Shown here: in pieces, positions 53,801 to 62,580 of the stretch | Layout: the number at the start of each line of letters is the position of its first letter | Numbering within the stretch: position 1 is the first letter of the stretch | Assembly (NCBI RefSeq): GCF_024359545.1 | Contig: NZ_JAKQZG010000010.1 | Coordinates: 62,001 to 126,000 of the forward strand | Direction of reading: 5' to 3' | Length of the DNA stretch: 64,000 nucleotides | Origin: Jiella marina | Lineage (GTDB): Bacteria > Pseudomonadota > Alphaproteobacteria > Rhizobiales > Rhizobiaceae | Position numbers and translations under genes: made by a program | Notes under the pieces: generated by a model | Database searches by the model: none | Told to the model about the DNA's origin: nothing | Seen by the model: the letters and a program-made list of their open reading frames with translations, nothing else

Positions 53801-54266
53801 CCCGCCGTTCGATCGCCTGGTTGAGGCCGACGAGGAAATTGACGGTGCCCTTCTCGCTACGGTCGAGATTTTCCAGGAAATCCGAGACCAACGGGCCCGC
53901 CGGCTCGGGCACGAGATAGGCCGCCAGATCGCTCTTCAGCACCTCGTCATAGGTGAAGGGCCATTCCTGGGCCGCTTCCTCGACGAAAAAGTCGAAGGGA
54001 TTGTAGACCGTCATGTCGGCCAGAAGGTCGACCTCGATCTTGAATTCGGTCGCCTTCTCCGGAAAGACGAAGCGGGCGAGGTAGTTGCCGAACGGGTCCT
54101 GCTGCCAGTTGACGAAGTGGTTTTCGGGCAGGACCTTCAGGGAATAGGAGGGAACGCGGGTCCGCGAGTGGGGTGCGGGTCTCAGCCGGATGATCTGGGG
54201 CGCGAGATTGACCGGGCGGTCGTATTTGTAATGCGTGACGTGGTGCAGGGCGGCAAGAATCGACAT
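50835..54266 (-). CDS. Large transglutaminase-DUF2126 protein
   Basis: This 1143-residue protein has an N-terminal transglutaminase-like domain with the catalytic triad C180 ([10 protein letters not shown]), H229 ([10 protein letters not shown]) and D245 (GLDPTSG). The remainder is the DUF2126 region, with [33 protein letters not shown] and [30 protein letters not shown]. Such proteins occur with circularly permuted ATP-grasp and alpha-E proteins in predicted peptide-amide modification systems (Aravind-group analyses). The partners are not in the window. A single long gene with a normal start near tandem ATGs is seen; function is otherwise unknown. Confidence 0.9.
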   Translation of the reverse strand: MSILAALHHVTHYKYDRPVNLAPQIIRLRPAPHSRTRVPSYSLKVLPENHFVNWQQDPFGNYLARFVFPEKATEFKIEVDLLADMTVYNPFDFFVEEAAQEWPFTYDEVLKSDLAAYLVPEPAGPLVSDFLENLDRSEKGTVNFLVGLNQAIERRVDYLVRMEPGVQTPEETLEKGSGSCRDSSWLLVNVLRHLGFAARFVSGYLIQLKPDIVALDGPAGTSYDFTDLHAWAEVYLPGAGWIGLDPTSGLLTGESHVPLAATPHFRSAAPISGAVDYAEVEFDFEMTVTRVSERPRVSYPFSDESWEELDKLGDRIDAELKANDVRLTMGGEPTFVSIDDFEAPEWNSDATGPTKRGLADTLIRRLRDRFAPGGFLHYGQGKWYPGETLPRWTFSLYWRKDGAPVWKNPELIAREASDKPIGPEESERFARAVAETVGVSSDNVLPAYEDAAYWLLRESQLPGNVEPTDSKLEDREERARLARVFERGLSKPTGHVLPVQAWQARARGVRWFSERWSTRRRHLYLVPGDSAMGYRLPLAALPHLGPADFPFIHPDDPTQPFPPLPPQNRQQWGRVEMQQNSRGGAEAPGRAGMGQSMDGMSQWMEPLQPLPQEGGAAGGLYPSYGSFVPTSGEIVGHVRTALSIEPRDGKLCVFMPPLEFVEAYLDLLGVIEEVAEREGLPVQIEGYGPPHDPRLNVIRVAPDPGVIEVNVHPSASWEEAKAITMGVYEDARHSRLGTDKFMIDGKHAGTGGGNHVVVGGATPLDSPFLRRPDLLKSLVLYWQRHPSLSYLFSGLFIGPTSQAPRIDEGRHDQLYELEIAMAQVTQDSFSTPPWLVDRLFRNLLIDVTGNTHRAEICIDKLYSPDGPTGRLGLVEFRGFEMPPDARMSLAQQLLIRALIMKFWKEPQTGKFVRWGTELHDRFMLPVFVWADFTDVLADINRSGYPVRPEWFEAQAEFRFPFCGKIEREGITMELRQALEPWHVMGETGAIGGTVRFVDSSVERLQVKLSQFDPARHIVTCNGREVPMMATGKGKEAVAGVRFKAWQPASGLHPTIPVHAPLTFDIYDRWTRRSLGGCVYHVAHPGGRNYDVFPVNSYEAEARRLARFQDIGHTPGGFEPVREFADPSFPATLDLRRPPFLATA

Positions 54267-54562
54267 CGGCGCTTTCGTTCATCCGTTCTCATCGGGAGCG
54301 AAGCTTATCGCCCTTCCGCGCCGCGGCAAGCGTAGGGACGCGCATTAGTGGATCGGACCAAGCGCGCATAGCGGCTTTTTGTCGAAATCGCTGCCCACAC
54401 GGGAACCGGTTGTCTGCATAAACATTGACGCGCGCAGTCTTTTCGGCGCCGAAGCCCTGACTCCGCCATCCGGCCTGACTGATTTTGGCGCTGCTGCGAT
54501 GACGTTTGCACATGGCGGACCGCGTGTGGTTCGAACCGGTGCCCTGCACCTCGAGGACAAAG
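54267..54562. other. Divergent promoter region
   Basis: This 296-base gap between the divergent DUF2126 and zinc-peptidase genes must hold both promoters. No palindromic operator stands out; no gene was recognised. Confidence 0.5.
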
Positions 54563-55633
54563 ATGAAACTGTTTTCCTGCCCGGCCTGTGCGCATGTGGT
54601 GTTTTTCGAGAATGTGGTCTGCGTGCGCTGCAATCATGCGCTCGGCTACGAGCCGGAGCGCAACCGGATGCTGGCGCTCGAGCCCGACGAGGGCATCTTC
54701 GTGGAAGCCGGCACCCATTCTGACGGTGCCCGCTGGAAATACTGCGCCAATTACGAATACGGCGTCTGCAACTGGCTGATCTCCGGCGACGCTTCCGATG
54801 TCTACTGCCGGGCCTGCCGGCACAACGTCACCGTGCCGGACACGTCGGACCCGGCGAATCTCGCCCACTGGCAGAAGATGGAAATCGCCAAGCGCCGGAT
54901 GTTCTACACGCTCATGCGACTGCGCCTGCCGCTCGTCACCCGCGACGAGGCGGAAGAAGGCCTGGGCTTCGAATTTCTCGCCGAGACGCCCGGCGAGCCG
55001 CATGTGATGACCGGCCACGATTTCGGGCTGATCACCATCGCTCTGGCCGAGGCCGACGACCCGGAACGCGAAAAGCGCCGCTCCGCGATGGGCGAGCCTT
55101 ATCGCACGCTCCTCGGCCATTTCCGCCACGAGGTCGGCCACTGGTACTGGGACCGGCTTGTGCGCGATGGCGCCGCCGAAGCGCTTCAGGCATCGCGAAC
55201 GACCTTCGGGGACGACACGGAAGACTATGGCGTAGCACTGAAGCGCCACTACGAAAATGGTCCCAAGCCGAACTGGCAGGACGAATATGTCTCATCCTAT
55301 GCCGGCGCGCATGCCTGGGAGGACTTCGCGGAGACTTGGGCGCATTATCTCCATATCGTCGACTCGCTGGAGACCGGCCATTGGTGGGGCGTCTCGGTCG
55401 ATCCCCGCGTGCGCGATGCGGGTCTTCTGACGACGACGATCGACTTCGACGTCTTTGCGCAGGACACGACGATCGACGATATCGTGGACGCATGGCTGGC
55501 GCTTTCAGCCGCGCTGAACTCCTTCAACCGATCGATGGGCCACCAGGATCTCTATCCGTTCGTGATCTCGGACATGGTGAAGGGCAAGCTCGGCTTCATT
55601 CATGATCTGGTGCATGGCCGGTTTGGAGCGTGA
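54563..55633 (+). CDS. Zinc-ribbon metallopeptidase-like protein (COG4307 type)
   Basis: This 356-residue protein has two cysteine-pair zinc ribbons (C6, C9, C20, C23 and C61, C69, C82, C85) and a gluzincin-like motif HEVGHWYWD with H189, E190 and H193. The downstream WEDFAETWAHYLHIVD supplies a possible third ligand. It matches the conserved bacterial family that often sits beside transglutaminase and DUF2126 genes. It might process proteins modified by that system. GAGGA precedes ATG 54563; an upstream start at 54506 would add residues lacking conservation. Confidence 0.85.
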   Translation: MKLFSCPACAHVVFFENVVCVRCNHALGYEPERNRMLALEPDEGIFVEAGTHSDGARWKYCANYEYGVCNWLISGDASDVYCRACRHNVTVPDTSDPANLAHWQKMEIAKRRMFYTLMRLRLPLVTRDEAEEGLGFEFLAETPGEPHVMTGHDFGLITIALAEADDPEREKRRSAMGEPYRTLLGHFRHEVGHWYWDRLVRDGAAEALQASRTTFGDDTEDYGVALKRHYENGPKPNWQDEYVSSYAGAHAWEDFAETWAHYLHIVDSLETGHWWGVSVDPRVRDAGLLTTTIDFDVFAQDTTIDDIVDAWLALSAALNSFNRSMGHQDLYPFVISDMVKGKLGFIHDLVHGRFGA

Positions 55634-55700
55634 TATCAGGCGCCTCCTCGTGCCCAAGGGCATGCGGGGTGGGCGCGGTCACATGCGGGGTTGGGCGTGA

Positions 55701-56324
55701 TCAGTAGAGCCACATGAGCGTGGGCAGATATCCCATCGTCTGGAGATACTCGACGCCCTCGATCGCCGGAAAGACCGCCAGGAAGTAGAGCGCATCGACG
55801 AAGGTCCGCCGGAGCGCCACCGGCGAGAACGCCACCTGGCCGGCATCGCGGTAGCCCGACAGCCTCGGCCAGAAGAGGGGTGTTCGCGCGGCATAGGCAT
55901 CGTAGGCGGCACCGAACTTGCCCCGCAAAAAGGCGGCCTCGCGGCGCGCCGTGATCAGGAAGACGAGACAGGTCGCAATCCCGAGTGCGGCCGCGATGAT
56001 GATCGAGCCGAACATCAGCCCGATGCCGGCGGCCCCGATGGTCGAGAACAGGTAAAGCGGATTGTGGGTGAGCGAATAGGGGCCGTCCGTCACCAGTTCG
56101 CTGTTCTTCTTGCTCCCGACATACAGGATGCTCCACAGCCGTCCGAAGATGCAGGCGAGAACCAGGGCGAGCCCGGTCATCTCGATGAGCTCGTGGGCGT
56201 TCGAAGCTTCGTTCCAGCCCGGACGGGTAAAGAGAAGCGCACCGATCACGAGGCCGCTCAGGATCTGCACGGCGATCAGCCGCTTCTTCTGATCGAATGG
56301 CTTGGGCGCGATTGTATGAGACAT
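55701..56324 (-). CDS. Isoprenylcysteine-methyltransferase-like membrane protein
   Basis: This 207-residue protein has four to five hydrophobic helices and the ICMT/PEMT-like core ELVTDGPYSLTHNPLYLFSTIGAAGIGLMFGSIIIAAALGIATCLVFLITARREAAFLRGKFGAAYDAYAARTPLFWP, with the typical P-Y-x2-x-R/H-N-P-L-Y and E-x2-L-x2-x-F-G-x2-Y methyl-donor patterns. It is likely a SAM-dependent membrane methyltransferase or relative; bacterial substrates are rarely known. ATG 56324 has GGAGAGG upstream. It is convergent with the zinc-peptidase gene. Confidence 0.75.
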   Translation of the reverse strand: MSHTIAPKPFDQKKRLIAVQILSGLVIGALLFTRPGWNEASNAHELIEMTGLALVLACIFGRLWSILYVGSKKNSELVTDGPYSLTHNPLYLFSTIGAAGIGLMFGSIIIAAALGIATCLVFLITARREAAFLRGKFGAAYDAYAARTPLFWPRLSGYRDAGQVAFSPVALRRTFVDALYFLAVFPAIEGVEYLQTMGYLPTLMWLY

Positions 56325-56730
56325 GGAACCTCTCCTGGGCGAACAATGCGAACGATCGGGCGCATCACGGCATGCCGAGAAAGTTGGGAAGCCAATCGCA
56401 TACGTCCGATCCGCCAGAAAGGCCAGCCACATCCTGATCTGCCGAGGCCTGCCATCGGCGCCTCGAGACCCCTGGCGTCGATCAGCAGCCGACCTGAGGC
56501 GGGGAAAATTCAGCCATTACTTGCGGCGACCCGAGAAAAAGCCCGCTTGCAACTATCAGCATCGCTGTCTGTTTTACTAAAGTAGTATTTATGCAGTTTG
56601 ACTACGTAACGATAAATTCATTGTTGCTGACGCATGTCTGTTTCATGCCAGTTCTGTGGGTCGACTCTTGTTCCGTGGCCAACGAGATCGCGAGTTCAAG
56701 CCACGTCTCAGCGTAACAAGGGTCAAGTTG
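56325..56730. other. Divergent promoter gap before the chemoreceptor
   Basis: This 406-base gap lies between the methyltransferase-like gene and the chemoreceptor. Around 56565-56640 it is unusually AT-rich (for example TTTTACTAAAGTAGTATTTA), which fits a promoter for the chemoreceptor. No gene or RNA was recognised. Confidence 0.45.
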
Positions 56731-58512
56731 ATGTCGCTATCTCTCTTTCGTGGTAACCTGGACAACCAGAAAACTGCCGCTCTCGACGCGCTTCGCGCCA
56801 ATGTCATGCTGGCGGATGCGAATTTGTCCATTACCTATCTCAATCCCGAGCTCAAGAAACTCCTCTCCGAAGCCGAAAGCGAACTGAAGCAGGACTTGCC
56901 GAACTTCAGCGTTGCAGGTCTGGTCGGCGCCAATATCGACATCTTCCACAAGAACCCCAGCCATCAGCGCAACATGCTGGCCCGGCTCGAGCGCCCCCAT
57001 AGCGCGACGATCAAGGTCGGCAGACGTGTTTTCGATCTCCTGGTCACCCCGCTGAAGATAGGGGCCGTGACGCAGGGCTTCGTCGTCGAATGGGCTGACG
57101 CCAAGGAGAGGCTGCTCAATCTCGACTATGCCAGTCAGATGACCGCCGTCCGCAGGTCCCAGGCGGTGATCGAGTTCACGGTCGATGGCGTGATCACCGA
57201 CGCCAATGACAATTTCCTTCGTGTCATGGGCTACAGGCTCGACGAAATCGTTGGAAAGCACCATTCGATGTTCGTCGAATCGGGGGCTCGCGAGAGCAGC
57301 GAGTATCGGGAGTTCTGGGCCGGTCTGCGCGAAGGCCGGTTCCAGGCGGACGAGTTCCGCCGAATAGGGAAAGGCGCGCGCGAGGTCTGGATCCAGGGAT
57401 CCTACAACCCGATCGTCGATGCCAATGGCAAGGTGACGCGGGTGGTGAAATACGCGATCGACGTGACGGACCGGGTCAAGGCGGTCGCCACGGTGGGCGA
57501 GGCGTTGAGCGACCTCGCGGAAGGCCGGCTCGATCAGCGGATCGACAACCCGCTGCCGCCTGAGCTCGACCAGCTCCGCATCGATTTCAACAAGGCCGTC
57601 GAAAGGGTCGAGGCGGCGATGCGCCAGGTCAAGAACTCGACCACGACGATCGGCGAAGGCATGAACGAGATCACCACCGCCGCCAACGACCTCTCGCATC
57701 GCACGGAGCAGCAGGCGGCCAGCATCGAGGAAACCGTCGCTGCGCTTCAGGAAGTCACCCGGGGCATCAACGACACGGCCACCGACGCCATGAAGGCCAA
57801 TGATTCGGCGACGACGGCCTTGCGCGATGCCGAGAACGGCGGTGCGGTCGTTTCCAAGGCCGTCGCGGCGATGAACCAGATCGAGGCCTCTTCGCAGCAG
57901 ATTTCGCAGATCATCGGCGTGATCGATGAAATCGCCTTCCAGACCAATCTTCTCGCCTTGAACGCCGGTGTCGAGGCGGCGCGTGCCGGCGAGGCCGGCA
58001 AGGGATTTGCCGTGGTCGCCCAGGAAGTTCGGGCGCTCGCCCAGCGTTCGGCCGAGGCGGCCAAGGAGATCAAGGGGCTGATCATGACCTCCTCCGAACA
58101 GGTCGAAAGCGGCGTGGAACTCGCCCGTGCTTCCGGCAAATCATTGGAGGAGATCGTCGCGCGGGTCGAGGAAGTCAGCCGGTTCGTCGGCGAGATCGCC
58201 CGCAACGCCAATCAGCAGGCCTCGACCCTGCGCGAGGTCTCGAGCGCGGCCGACCAGATGGACAAGGTCACCCAGCAGAACGCCGCCATGGTGGAAGAGA
58301 CGACGGCGGCGGCGAAGAATCTCAGCATCGAGACCAACGATCTTTCCCAGCTCATGCGGCGTTTCCAGACCCGCTCCAGCGGACCGGCCGCCGCCGGCGC
58401 TCCGCGCCAGTCCGCTCCCACATCCCGCAACGCCGGCGGCCGGCGCCCGATGAGCCACGGAAACACGGCTCTGAAGGCCGAACCGGCCGGCGAGGCGTGG
58501 GCCGAGTTCTGA
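56731..58512 (+). CDS. Soluble PAS-domain methyl-accepting chemotaxis protein
   Basis: This 593-residue receptor has no membrane segment. Residues about 15-120 form a PAS-like domain, about 130-255 a second PAS domain ([37 protein letters not shown]), and 330-560 the signalling coiled coil with the conserved tip [37 protein letters not shown]. The C-terminus AWAEF fits the xWxxF docking pentapeptide for CheR/CheB. It probably senses a cytoplasmic redox or ligand cue. The start is ATG 56731; a G-rich region upstream gives a weak ribosome site. Confidence 0.9.
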   Translation: MSLSLFRGNLDNQKTAALDALRANVMLADANLSITYLNPELKKLLSEAESELKQDLPNFSVAGLVGANIDIFHKNPSHQRNMLARLERPHSATIKVGRRVFDLLVTPLKIGAVTQGFVVEWADAKERLLNLDYASQMTAVRRSQAVIEFTVDGVITDANDNFLRVMGYRLDEIVGKHHSMFVESGARESSEYREFWAGLREGRFQADEFRRIGKGAREVWIQGSYNPIVDANGKVTRVVKYAIDVTDRVKAVATVGEALSDLAEGRLDQRIDNPLPPELDQLRIDFNKAVERVEAAMRQVKNSTTTIGEGMNEITTAANDLSHRTEQQAASIEETVAALQEVTRGINDTATDAMKANDSATTALRDAENGGAVVSKAVAAMNQIEASSQQISQIIGVIDEIAFQTNLLALNAGVEAARAGEAGKGFAVVAQEVRALAQRSAEAAKEIKGLIMTSSEQVESGVELARASGKSLEEIVARVEEVSRFVGEIARNANQQASTLREVSSAADQMDKVTQQNAAMVEETTAAAKNLSIETNDLSQLMRRFQTRSSGPAAAGAPRQSAPTSRNAGGRRPMSHGNTALKAEPAGEAWAEF

Positions 58513-58553
58513 TCCGGTCACGCCATTCCCAGTCCTCAGCCGGCATGATCGAG

Positions 58554-58585
58554 GGCCCCGCGTCCATCAAGGCGCGGGGCCTTTT
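58554..58585 (+). terminator. Intrinsic terminator of the chemoreceptor gene
   Basis: A 9-base GC-rich stem GGCCCCGCG / CGCGGGGCC with a 10-base loop is followed directly by TTTT. It lies 42 bases after the chemoreceptor stop. Confidence 0.85.
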
Positions 58586-58710
58586 CCGTCGAAGAAGCTG
58601 GCCCCGATCGACCATCTCGCCGAGCCTCCTCCATTTCGATAAGGATCGCCGATGCGGGTGGCCGAAGAATGCTCTCGGGCGACACAGAGAAAGACGGAGG
58701 GGAAAGGCGG

Positions 58711-59373
58711 ATGTGCAATCTCTATTCGGTCACCAAGGGGCAGGCCGCCATTCGCGAACTGACCCGGGCCATGGCCGACAGGACCGGGAATATGCCCTCC
58801 ATGCCGGCGATCTTCCCCGACACCGCCGCGCCAGTCGTGCGTAATGGCACCGAGGGGCGGGAACTCACCCTCGCCAGGTGGGGAATGCCCTCACCGGCAC
58901 GGGCGCTGGAAAATCGCAGGACCGACCCCGGTGTGACCAACATCCGCAACACGAAGAGCCCGCACTGGCGCCGGTGGCTCGGCGTGGAGCACCGTTGCCT
59001 CGTCCCCTTCACGGCTTTCTCGGAGTACGAAGCCGTCGGGTCCGCAAAGGTCCCTGTCTGGTTTGCAGCCGACGAGGATCGTCCGCTCCTCGTCTTCGCC
59101 GGCATCTGGACGAACTGGACGAGTGTGCGGAAGGTCAAGGAAGGGGAGGTGAACGCCGACCTCTTCGGTTTCCTCACTTGCGAGGCGAATCGGACTGTGG
59201 GCGCCGTTCATCCCAAGGCGATGCCGGTCATCCTGACGACGGCCGAGGAGCGCGACATCTGGATGCGTGCGGGGTGGGACGAAGCCAGGGACCTCCAACG
59301 TCCTCTGCCGGACGATGGGCTCCGCATCGTTGCACGCGGCGAGCGTCAGGATCCGCCGGTGGAGGAGAGTTGA
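58711..59373 (+). CDS. SRAP-family protein (YedK/HMCES type)
   Basis: This 220-residue protein begins MCNLYS, leaving cysteine 2 as the N-terminal residue that in this family forms a thiazolidine crosslink with abasic sites in single-stranded DNA. Other family motifs are [37 protein letters not shown] with the active-site glutamate and [11 protein letters not shown] with the catalytic histidine. It shields abasic sites during replication. A GGAGGGGAAAGG run precedes the ATG. The family often lies near SOS genes; none are seen here. Confidence 0.92.
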   Translation: MCNLYSVTKGQAAIRELTRAMADRTGNMPSMPAIFPDTAAPVVRNGTEGRELTLARWGMPSPARALENRRTDPGVTNIRNTKSPHWRRWLGVEHRCLVPFTAFSEYEAVGSAKVPVWFAADEDRPLLVFAGIWTNWTSVRKVKEGEVNADLFGFLTCEANRTVGAVHPKAMPVILTTAEERDIWMRAGWDEARDLQRPLPDDGLRIVARGERQDPPVEES

Positions 59374-59416
59374 TCCGAGGCGAAGGCCTTCGCTTCAAGC
59401 CTCGTGTTCCGAACCC

Positions 59417-60007
59417 TCAGCGGGCGCGCGAACCGAGCTGGCGCATCTCCTCGAGCCAGCCCGCGCGCTTCGTCTCGCTCGCTGCCTCGACCATGCCGTA
59501 GAGCGTCTCGCGCACCGGCCGGATTCCGACGAAGTTCAGGATGTTCCGACGCAGGCACGCAATGCCGTGATTGCGGAACCAGAGCCGGTAGACCAGGGCC
59601 GGCATCCCCATGGTCACGACCACCCGAGCCGATTTGCCCCTGAGCCGGCCCTTGGGAAAGCCTGCCCCTTCCGAAACATATTCGAAGGCGACCCCCGGCC
59701 GCATGATCTGTTCCAGGAACCCCTTCAGCAACGCAGGCATGGTGCCGAGCCAGAGCGGGAAGACGATCACGACGTGATCGCTTGCAGACAGGGCGTCGGC
59801 CGCCGGCCGCAGGTTTTCGGGCACCGCTCCCTTCATGAAATCGGCCTGACCGGTCAGGGGCGGAATGTCGAGCGTGACGAGGTCGAGCGTCGTGACCGTA
59901 TGTCCGGCGGTTTCGGCGCCTTCGCGATAGGCGTTTGCCAGCGCCCGGCAGAGGCGCTCCGGGGAGGGGTCCGGATGTCCGATGACAAGGAGGATGCGCT
60001 TGGCCAT
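59417..60007 (-). CDS. Flavodoxin-like NAD(P)H:quinone oxidoreductase family protein
   Basis: This 196-residue protein has the flavodoxin-like NQO/MdaB fold: ILLVIGHPDPSPERLCRALANAY at the FMN/FAD phosphate site, DHVVIVFPLWLGTMPALLKGFLEQIMRPGVAF at the flavin ring region and RVVVTMGMPALVYRLWF. Such enzymes reduce quinones by two electrons and limit oxidative stress. It diverges from the host-attachment-family gene with a perfect FNR box in between (60062-60075), which sits 55 bases from its start codon. Confidence 0.87.
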   Translation of the reverse strand: MAKRILLVIGHPDPSPERLCRALANAYREGAETAGHTVTTLDLVTLDIPPLTGQADFMKGAVPENLRPAADALSASDHVVIVFPLWLGTMPALLKGFLEQIMRPGVAFEYVSEGAGFPKGRLRGKSARVVVTMGMPALVYRLWFRNHGIACLRRNILNFVGIRPVRETLYGMVEAASETKRAGWLEEMRQLGSRAR

Positions 60008-60061
60008 GGGGTCCTCGCATGGATTGGAATTCCCATCTTGCTGCTTCGCTCGCCTCCGGCG

Positions 60062-60075
60062 TTGATGAAGATCAA
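60062..60075. promoter_or_regulatory. Perfect FNR box
   Basis: TTGATGAAGATCAA matches the FNR consensus TTGAT-N4-ATCAA exactly. It lies in the 228-base divergent gap between the quinone reductase-like gene and the host-attachment-family gene. An FNR-type regulator is encoded at 61478, within 1.5 kb, and its recognition helix keeps the E-xx-SR residues that read TTGAT. Confidence 0.8.
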
Positions 60076-60235
60076 TTCCGTGCCTGTTCCAGGCAATAGA
60101 ATGGGACGGTCACCGGCAGCCGATCGCAGGCGTGAGCGGAGACCTGTCTGCGATCGCCTACCTGTGGACGCGGTGCTTGACGCGAACAGTGTTTTCGCGC
60201 GTGCTGGTCCATCGTGAGGGAGGAAGTGGGCGCTG

Positions 60236-60685
60236 ATGGAGACGATGCGAATCTGGGTCCTCGTGGCTGATCCGATGCGTGCGCGCATCGTGCGGGATGC
60301 GATGTCGCAATTGTCGGATGGTCCGGCCGAACTCGTGCTTCGCGCCCGCAACCGGCGCGTCAGGAGCGTCATGATGGATTCCGCCGTCTCACGGGCTGTC
60401 GCCGAAACGTCGGAGACCAGCGCCGAGGCGAGCCGTCTGCTTCTGGAGGAAGACGTCGAGAACTTCGCCTGCATGCTGGTCGACATCCTCGAATCCCACT
60501 ATCGCGCGGGCGAATTCGACCGGTTCGCCATCGTCGCGGTCGCGCCCTTCATGGATATCCTGCGTTCGATGCTGACCGCTTCGTTGCGGTCGGTGCTCCT
60601 TGCGGCGATCGTTCGAGACCTCACCCGGCTGCCGGCCGCGGAGCTTCGGGCCACGACGAAGCAGATTTTGGCGGAAATGCCGTGA
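60236..60685 (+). CDS. Host-attachment (baeRF-like) family protein
   Basis: This 149-residue protein matches the Host_attach/baeRF family (PF10116-type) mainly by RIWVLVADPMRARIV at the start and HYRAGEFDRFAIVAVAPFMDILRSML and RDLTRLPAAELR at the end. Such proteins resemble archaeal release-factor domains and have been linked to attachment to host cells and to ribosome or stress responses. The middle is shorter than usual. ATG 60236 has GAGGGAGGAAG upstream; ATG 60245 is also possible. It is downstream of an FNR box and followed by a cytochrome gene. Confidence 0.72.
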   Translation: METMRIWVLVADPMRARIVRDAMSQLSDGPAELVLRARNRRVRSVMMDSAVSRAVAETSETSAEASRLLLEEDVENFACMLVDILESHYRAGEFDRFAIVAVAPFMDILRSMLTASLRSVLLAAIVRDLTRLPAAELRATTKQILAEMP

Positions 60686-60800
60686 TTGCGCGACGCGCGA
60701 CCATCACGGCGACAGGACCAGAAGCCTTTGCGAGAGGCCGTTCGCAAACGAACCGGATGAAGGCCGGTGCCGCCCGCTGATGAAGAAGAGGAGAACAGAC

Positions 60801-61139
60801 ATGAAAGCAACCGTCGCTGCGTCGATCGTGGCGCTCTTTTGCTTCGGGAATTCGACTGCTGCTGTTGCCCAGCCTGAGTTCGGCGACGTGGCGGCCGGCC
60901 GGACGGTGGCCGCCGAAATCTGCTCGGCCTGCCACGCCATCGCGGCGGAAGAGAGTGGCGAAAGCCCGGTGCCCGAGGCGCCCAGCTTCGTTGACGTCGC
61001 CGCAACATCGGGGATGACGGCCACGGCCCTGTTCGCCTGGATGACGACCTCCCATCCCACGATGCCGAACATCATTCTGTCTCCGGAAGAGCTGAGGAAC
61101 GTCGTCGCCTACATCCTCTCGCTTCAGGACCCCACCTGA
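60801..61139 (+). CDS. Small exported cytochrome c
   Basis: This 112-residue protein has a signal peptide (about 1-23, ending AVAQ), a heme motif CSACH at 41-45 and a probable axial methionine in HPTMPNI. GAAGAGGAGA precedes its ATG. It is a class I mono-heme cytochrome that likely carries electrons in the periplasm. It lies between the host-attachment-family gene and the FNR gene, so oxygen-dependent expression is plausible. Confidence 0.88.
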   Translation: MKATVAASIVALFCFGNSTAAVAQPEFGDVAAGRTVAAEICSACHAIAAEESGESPVPEAPSFVDVAATSGMTATALFAWMTTSHPTMPNIILSPEELRNVVAYILSLQDPT

Positions 61140-61477
61140 GGCGACGGGCCTCTTCTTCCGACTTCCCTTTGTCCGTCCCCGTACGGTGCCTGCTTGCCGT
61201 GAACGCCTTGGCTTGTCCGGCCGACACAGCTATCGACGTTGATGATCAGCGCTTGAAGCAGGTATTGTGTTGCTCACCGATGGTCGGCAAGATGCCCGCA
61301 CGTGTTGTATCGATCCGCAAGGGCGGGCCTCGGAGAGTTTCCGCATCGCAGAAGGCCCAGGCCCGGGTTTCGGAATTCGCTTGGTGGAACGGACTATCTG
61401 GTCATCAGAATGGATGTCGCCAAAGGACGCGGCCTGACGGGGCCCCGTTTCGCGACCAAAGATGTGTTGGTGGCAGG

Positions 61478-62272
61478 ATGAACCAGACGATGGCGGATGT
61501 CTGTCAGTGGTGCAGGGGGAGCAATCGTTCGGTCTGCGCCGCGGTCCCGCTGCATTTTCACGAGGAAATCCGGCGGATATCGCATATCCGCACCTTCGAG
61601 GCCGGCACCACGATCGCCAGCGAGGGGCATGAGGCACTGTTCGTGGGAACGGTTCTTCGCGGTGTCCTGCGGCTGGTCAAGACGCTGGCCGACGGCCGCC
61701 AGCAGATCGTCGGACTGCTGTTTGCGTCCGACATGTTCGGACGGGTCTTCTCCGACGAGATGCCGTTTGCGATCGAGGCGGCGACGAAGGTCGAGCTCTG
61801 CATGGCGCCACGCCGCCGCTTCGAGACGCTGCTTTCGCGGCACCATGAACTCGAGCACGAGATCCTGATCCGCACGCTGGACGAACTCGATGCCGGGCGA
61901 AACTGGATGGTCGTTCTGGGCTGTCAGAACATGCTCGAGCGCGTGGCGGCGTTCCTGGCCATCCTGACCATCCGGGAGCATGTTCTGGAAGACGCAGCCG
62001 AAGGGTCGGAGCGGGCCGCCATTGTCGAGGTGCCGCTCAGCAGGGCCGATATGGCCGCCTATCTGGGAACGACGCTGGAAACGGTGAGCCGATCGATTCA
62101 CCGCATCGCGGATCACGGTGCGATCGAGATCATCGACCCCCGCCAGTTCCTGATCAAGGACTGGCCGGCCCTCCTGCGCCTGTCGGGCCGGTCGGATCTG
62201 ACGAGCCATCAGTTCCTCGGCCGCTTCTCTGGACATGACGACAACATGCGCACGCTGTCGGAAGCCTGCTGA
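61478..62272 (+). CDS. FNR-type oxygen-sensing transcriptional regulator
   Basis: This 264-residue Crp/Fnr protein has an N-terminal cysteine triad C9, C12 and C20 (CX2CX7C) plus C108 in KVELC, the pattern for an oxygen-labile 4Fe-4S cluster. The cyclic-nucleotide-type beta domain follows, and a C-terminal helix-turn-helix (SRADMAAYLGTTLETVSRSIHRI) keeps E201, S204 and R205, the contacts to the TTGAT half-site. It activates or represses genes under low oxygen. ATG 61478 was chosen because the cysteine motif begins just after it; the 338 bases before it hold no gene. FNR boxes lie at 60062 and 62415. Confidence 0.92.
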   Translation: MNQTMADVCQWCRGSNRSVCAAVPLHFHEEIRRISHIRTFEAGTTIASEGHEALFVGTVLRGVLRLVKTLADGRQQIVGLLFASDMFGRVFSDEMPFAIEAATKVELCMAPRRRFETLLSRHHELEHEILIRTLDELDAGRNWMVVLGCQNMLERVAAFLAILTIREHVLEDAAEGSERAAIVEVPLSRADMAAYLGTTLETVSRSIHRIADHGAIEIIDPRQFLIKDWPALLRLSGRSDLTSHQFLGRFSGHDDNMRTLSEAC

Positions 62273-62390
62273 CGGTTGGTTTCGCGTTCTGGCCCTTCGG
62301 GCTTTGCATCCCGTTCAGGCATGGGCCGAAGCCCATCCCGCAGGTTCTTTGCGTGTCACATTCGTGTCTGCACTGCCGTGGGACATTCCC

Positions 62391-62579
62391 ATGGCGAAGG
62401 TCGTCGGCCCGGATTTGATCGGCATCAAGGACGGCGGGCTGAAAATGGTGCTGTGTCGCGATGCGTCGCCGCCTTCGTTCGAAAGCGCGTCGCTCGTTTC
62501 CGAAGCCACACCGCCTGGTGGCTTCGTTCTTTCGAAGCGAATGCGGATCATCGACCGCCTTCAACGGGAACGCCTCTGA
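62391..62579 (+). CDS. Possible small protein, or leader only
   Basis: A 62-codon frame from ATG 62391 ends one base before the HlyD-type ATG. Its residues (MAKVVGPDLIGIKDGG start) match no family known to me, and its ribosome site is weak. A perfect FNR box overlaps it (62415-62428), which favours the view that this 308-base gap is the promoter region of the exporter operon. Third-base GC is only moderately coding-like. It is listed as a low-confidence hypothetical gene. Confidence 0.25.
   Translation: MAKVVGPDLIGIKDGGLKMVLCRDASPPSFESASLVSEATPPGGFVLSKRMRIIDRLQRERL
62415..62428. promoter_or_regulatory. Perfect FNR box upstream of the exporter operon
   Basis: TTGATCGGCATCAA matches TTGAT-N4-ATCAA exactly. 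It lies 143 bases after the FNR gene stop and 153 bases before the HlyD-type gene. It could place the HlyD/ABC exporter under FNR control. Confidence 0.7.
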
Positions 62580-62580
62580 G

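Noticed and set aside
61239-61252. TTGATGATCAGCGC as a third FNR box upstream of the FNR gene
   Set aside because: Only the left half-site matches; the right half is not ATCAA at the correct spacing.
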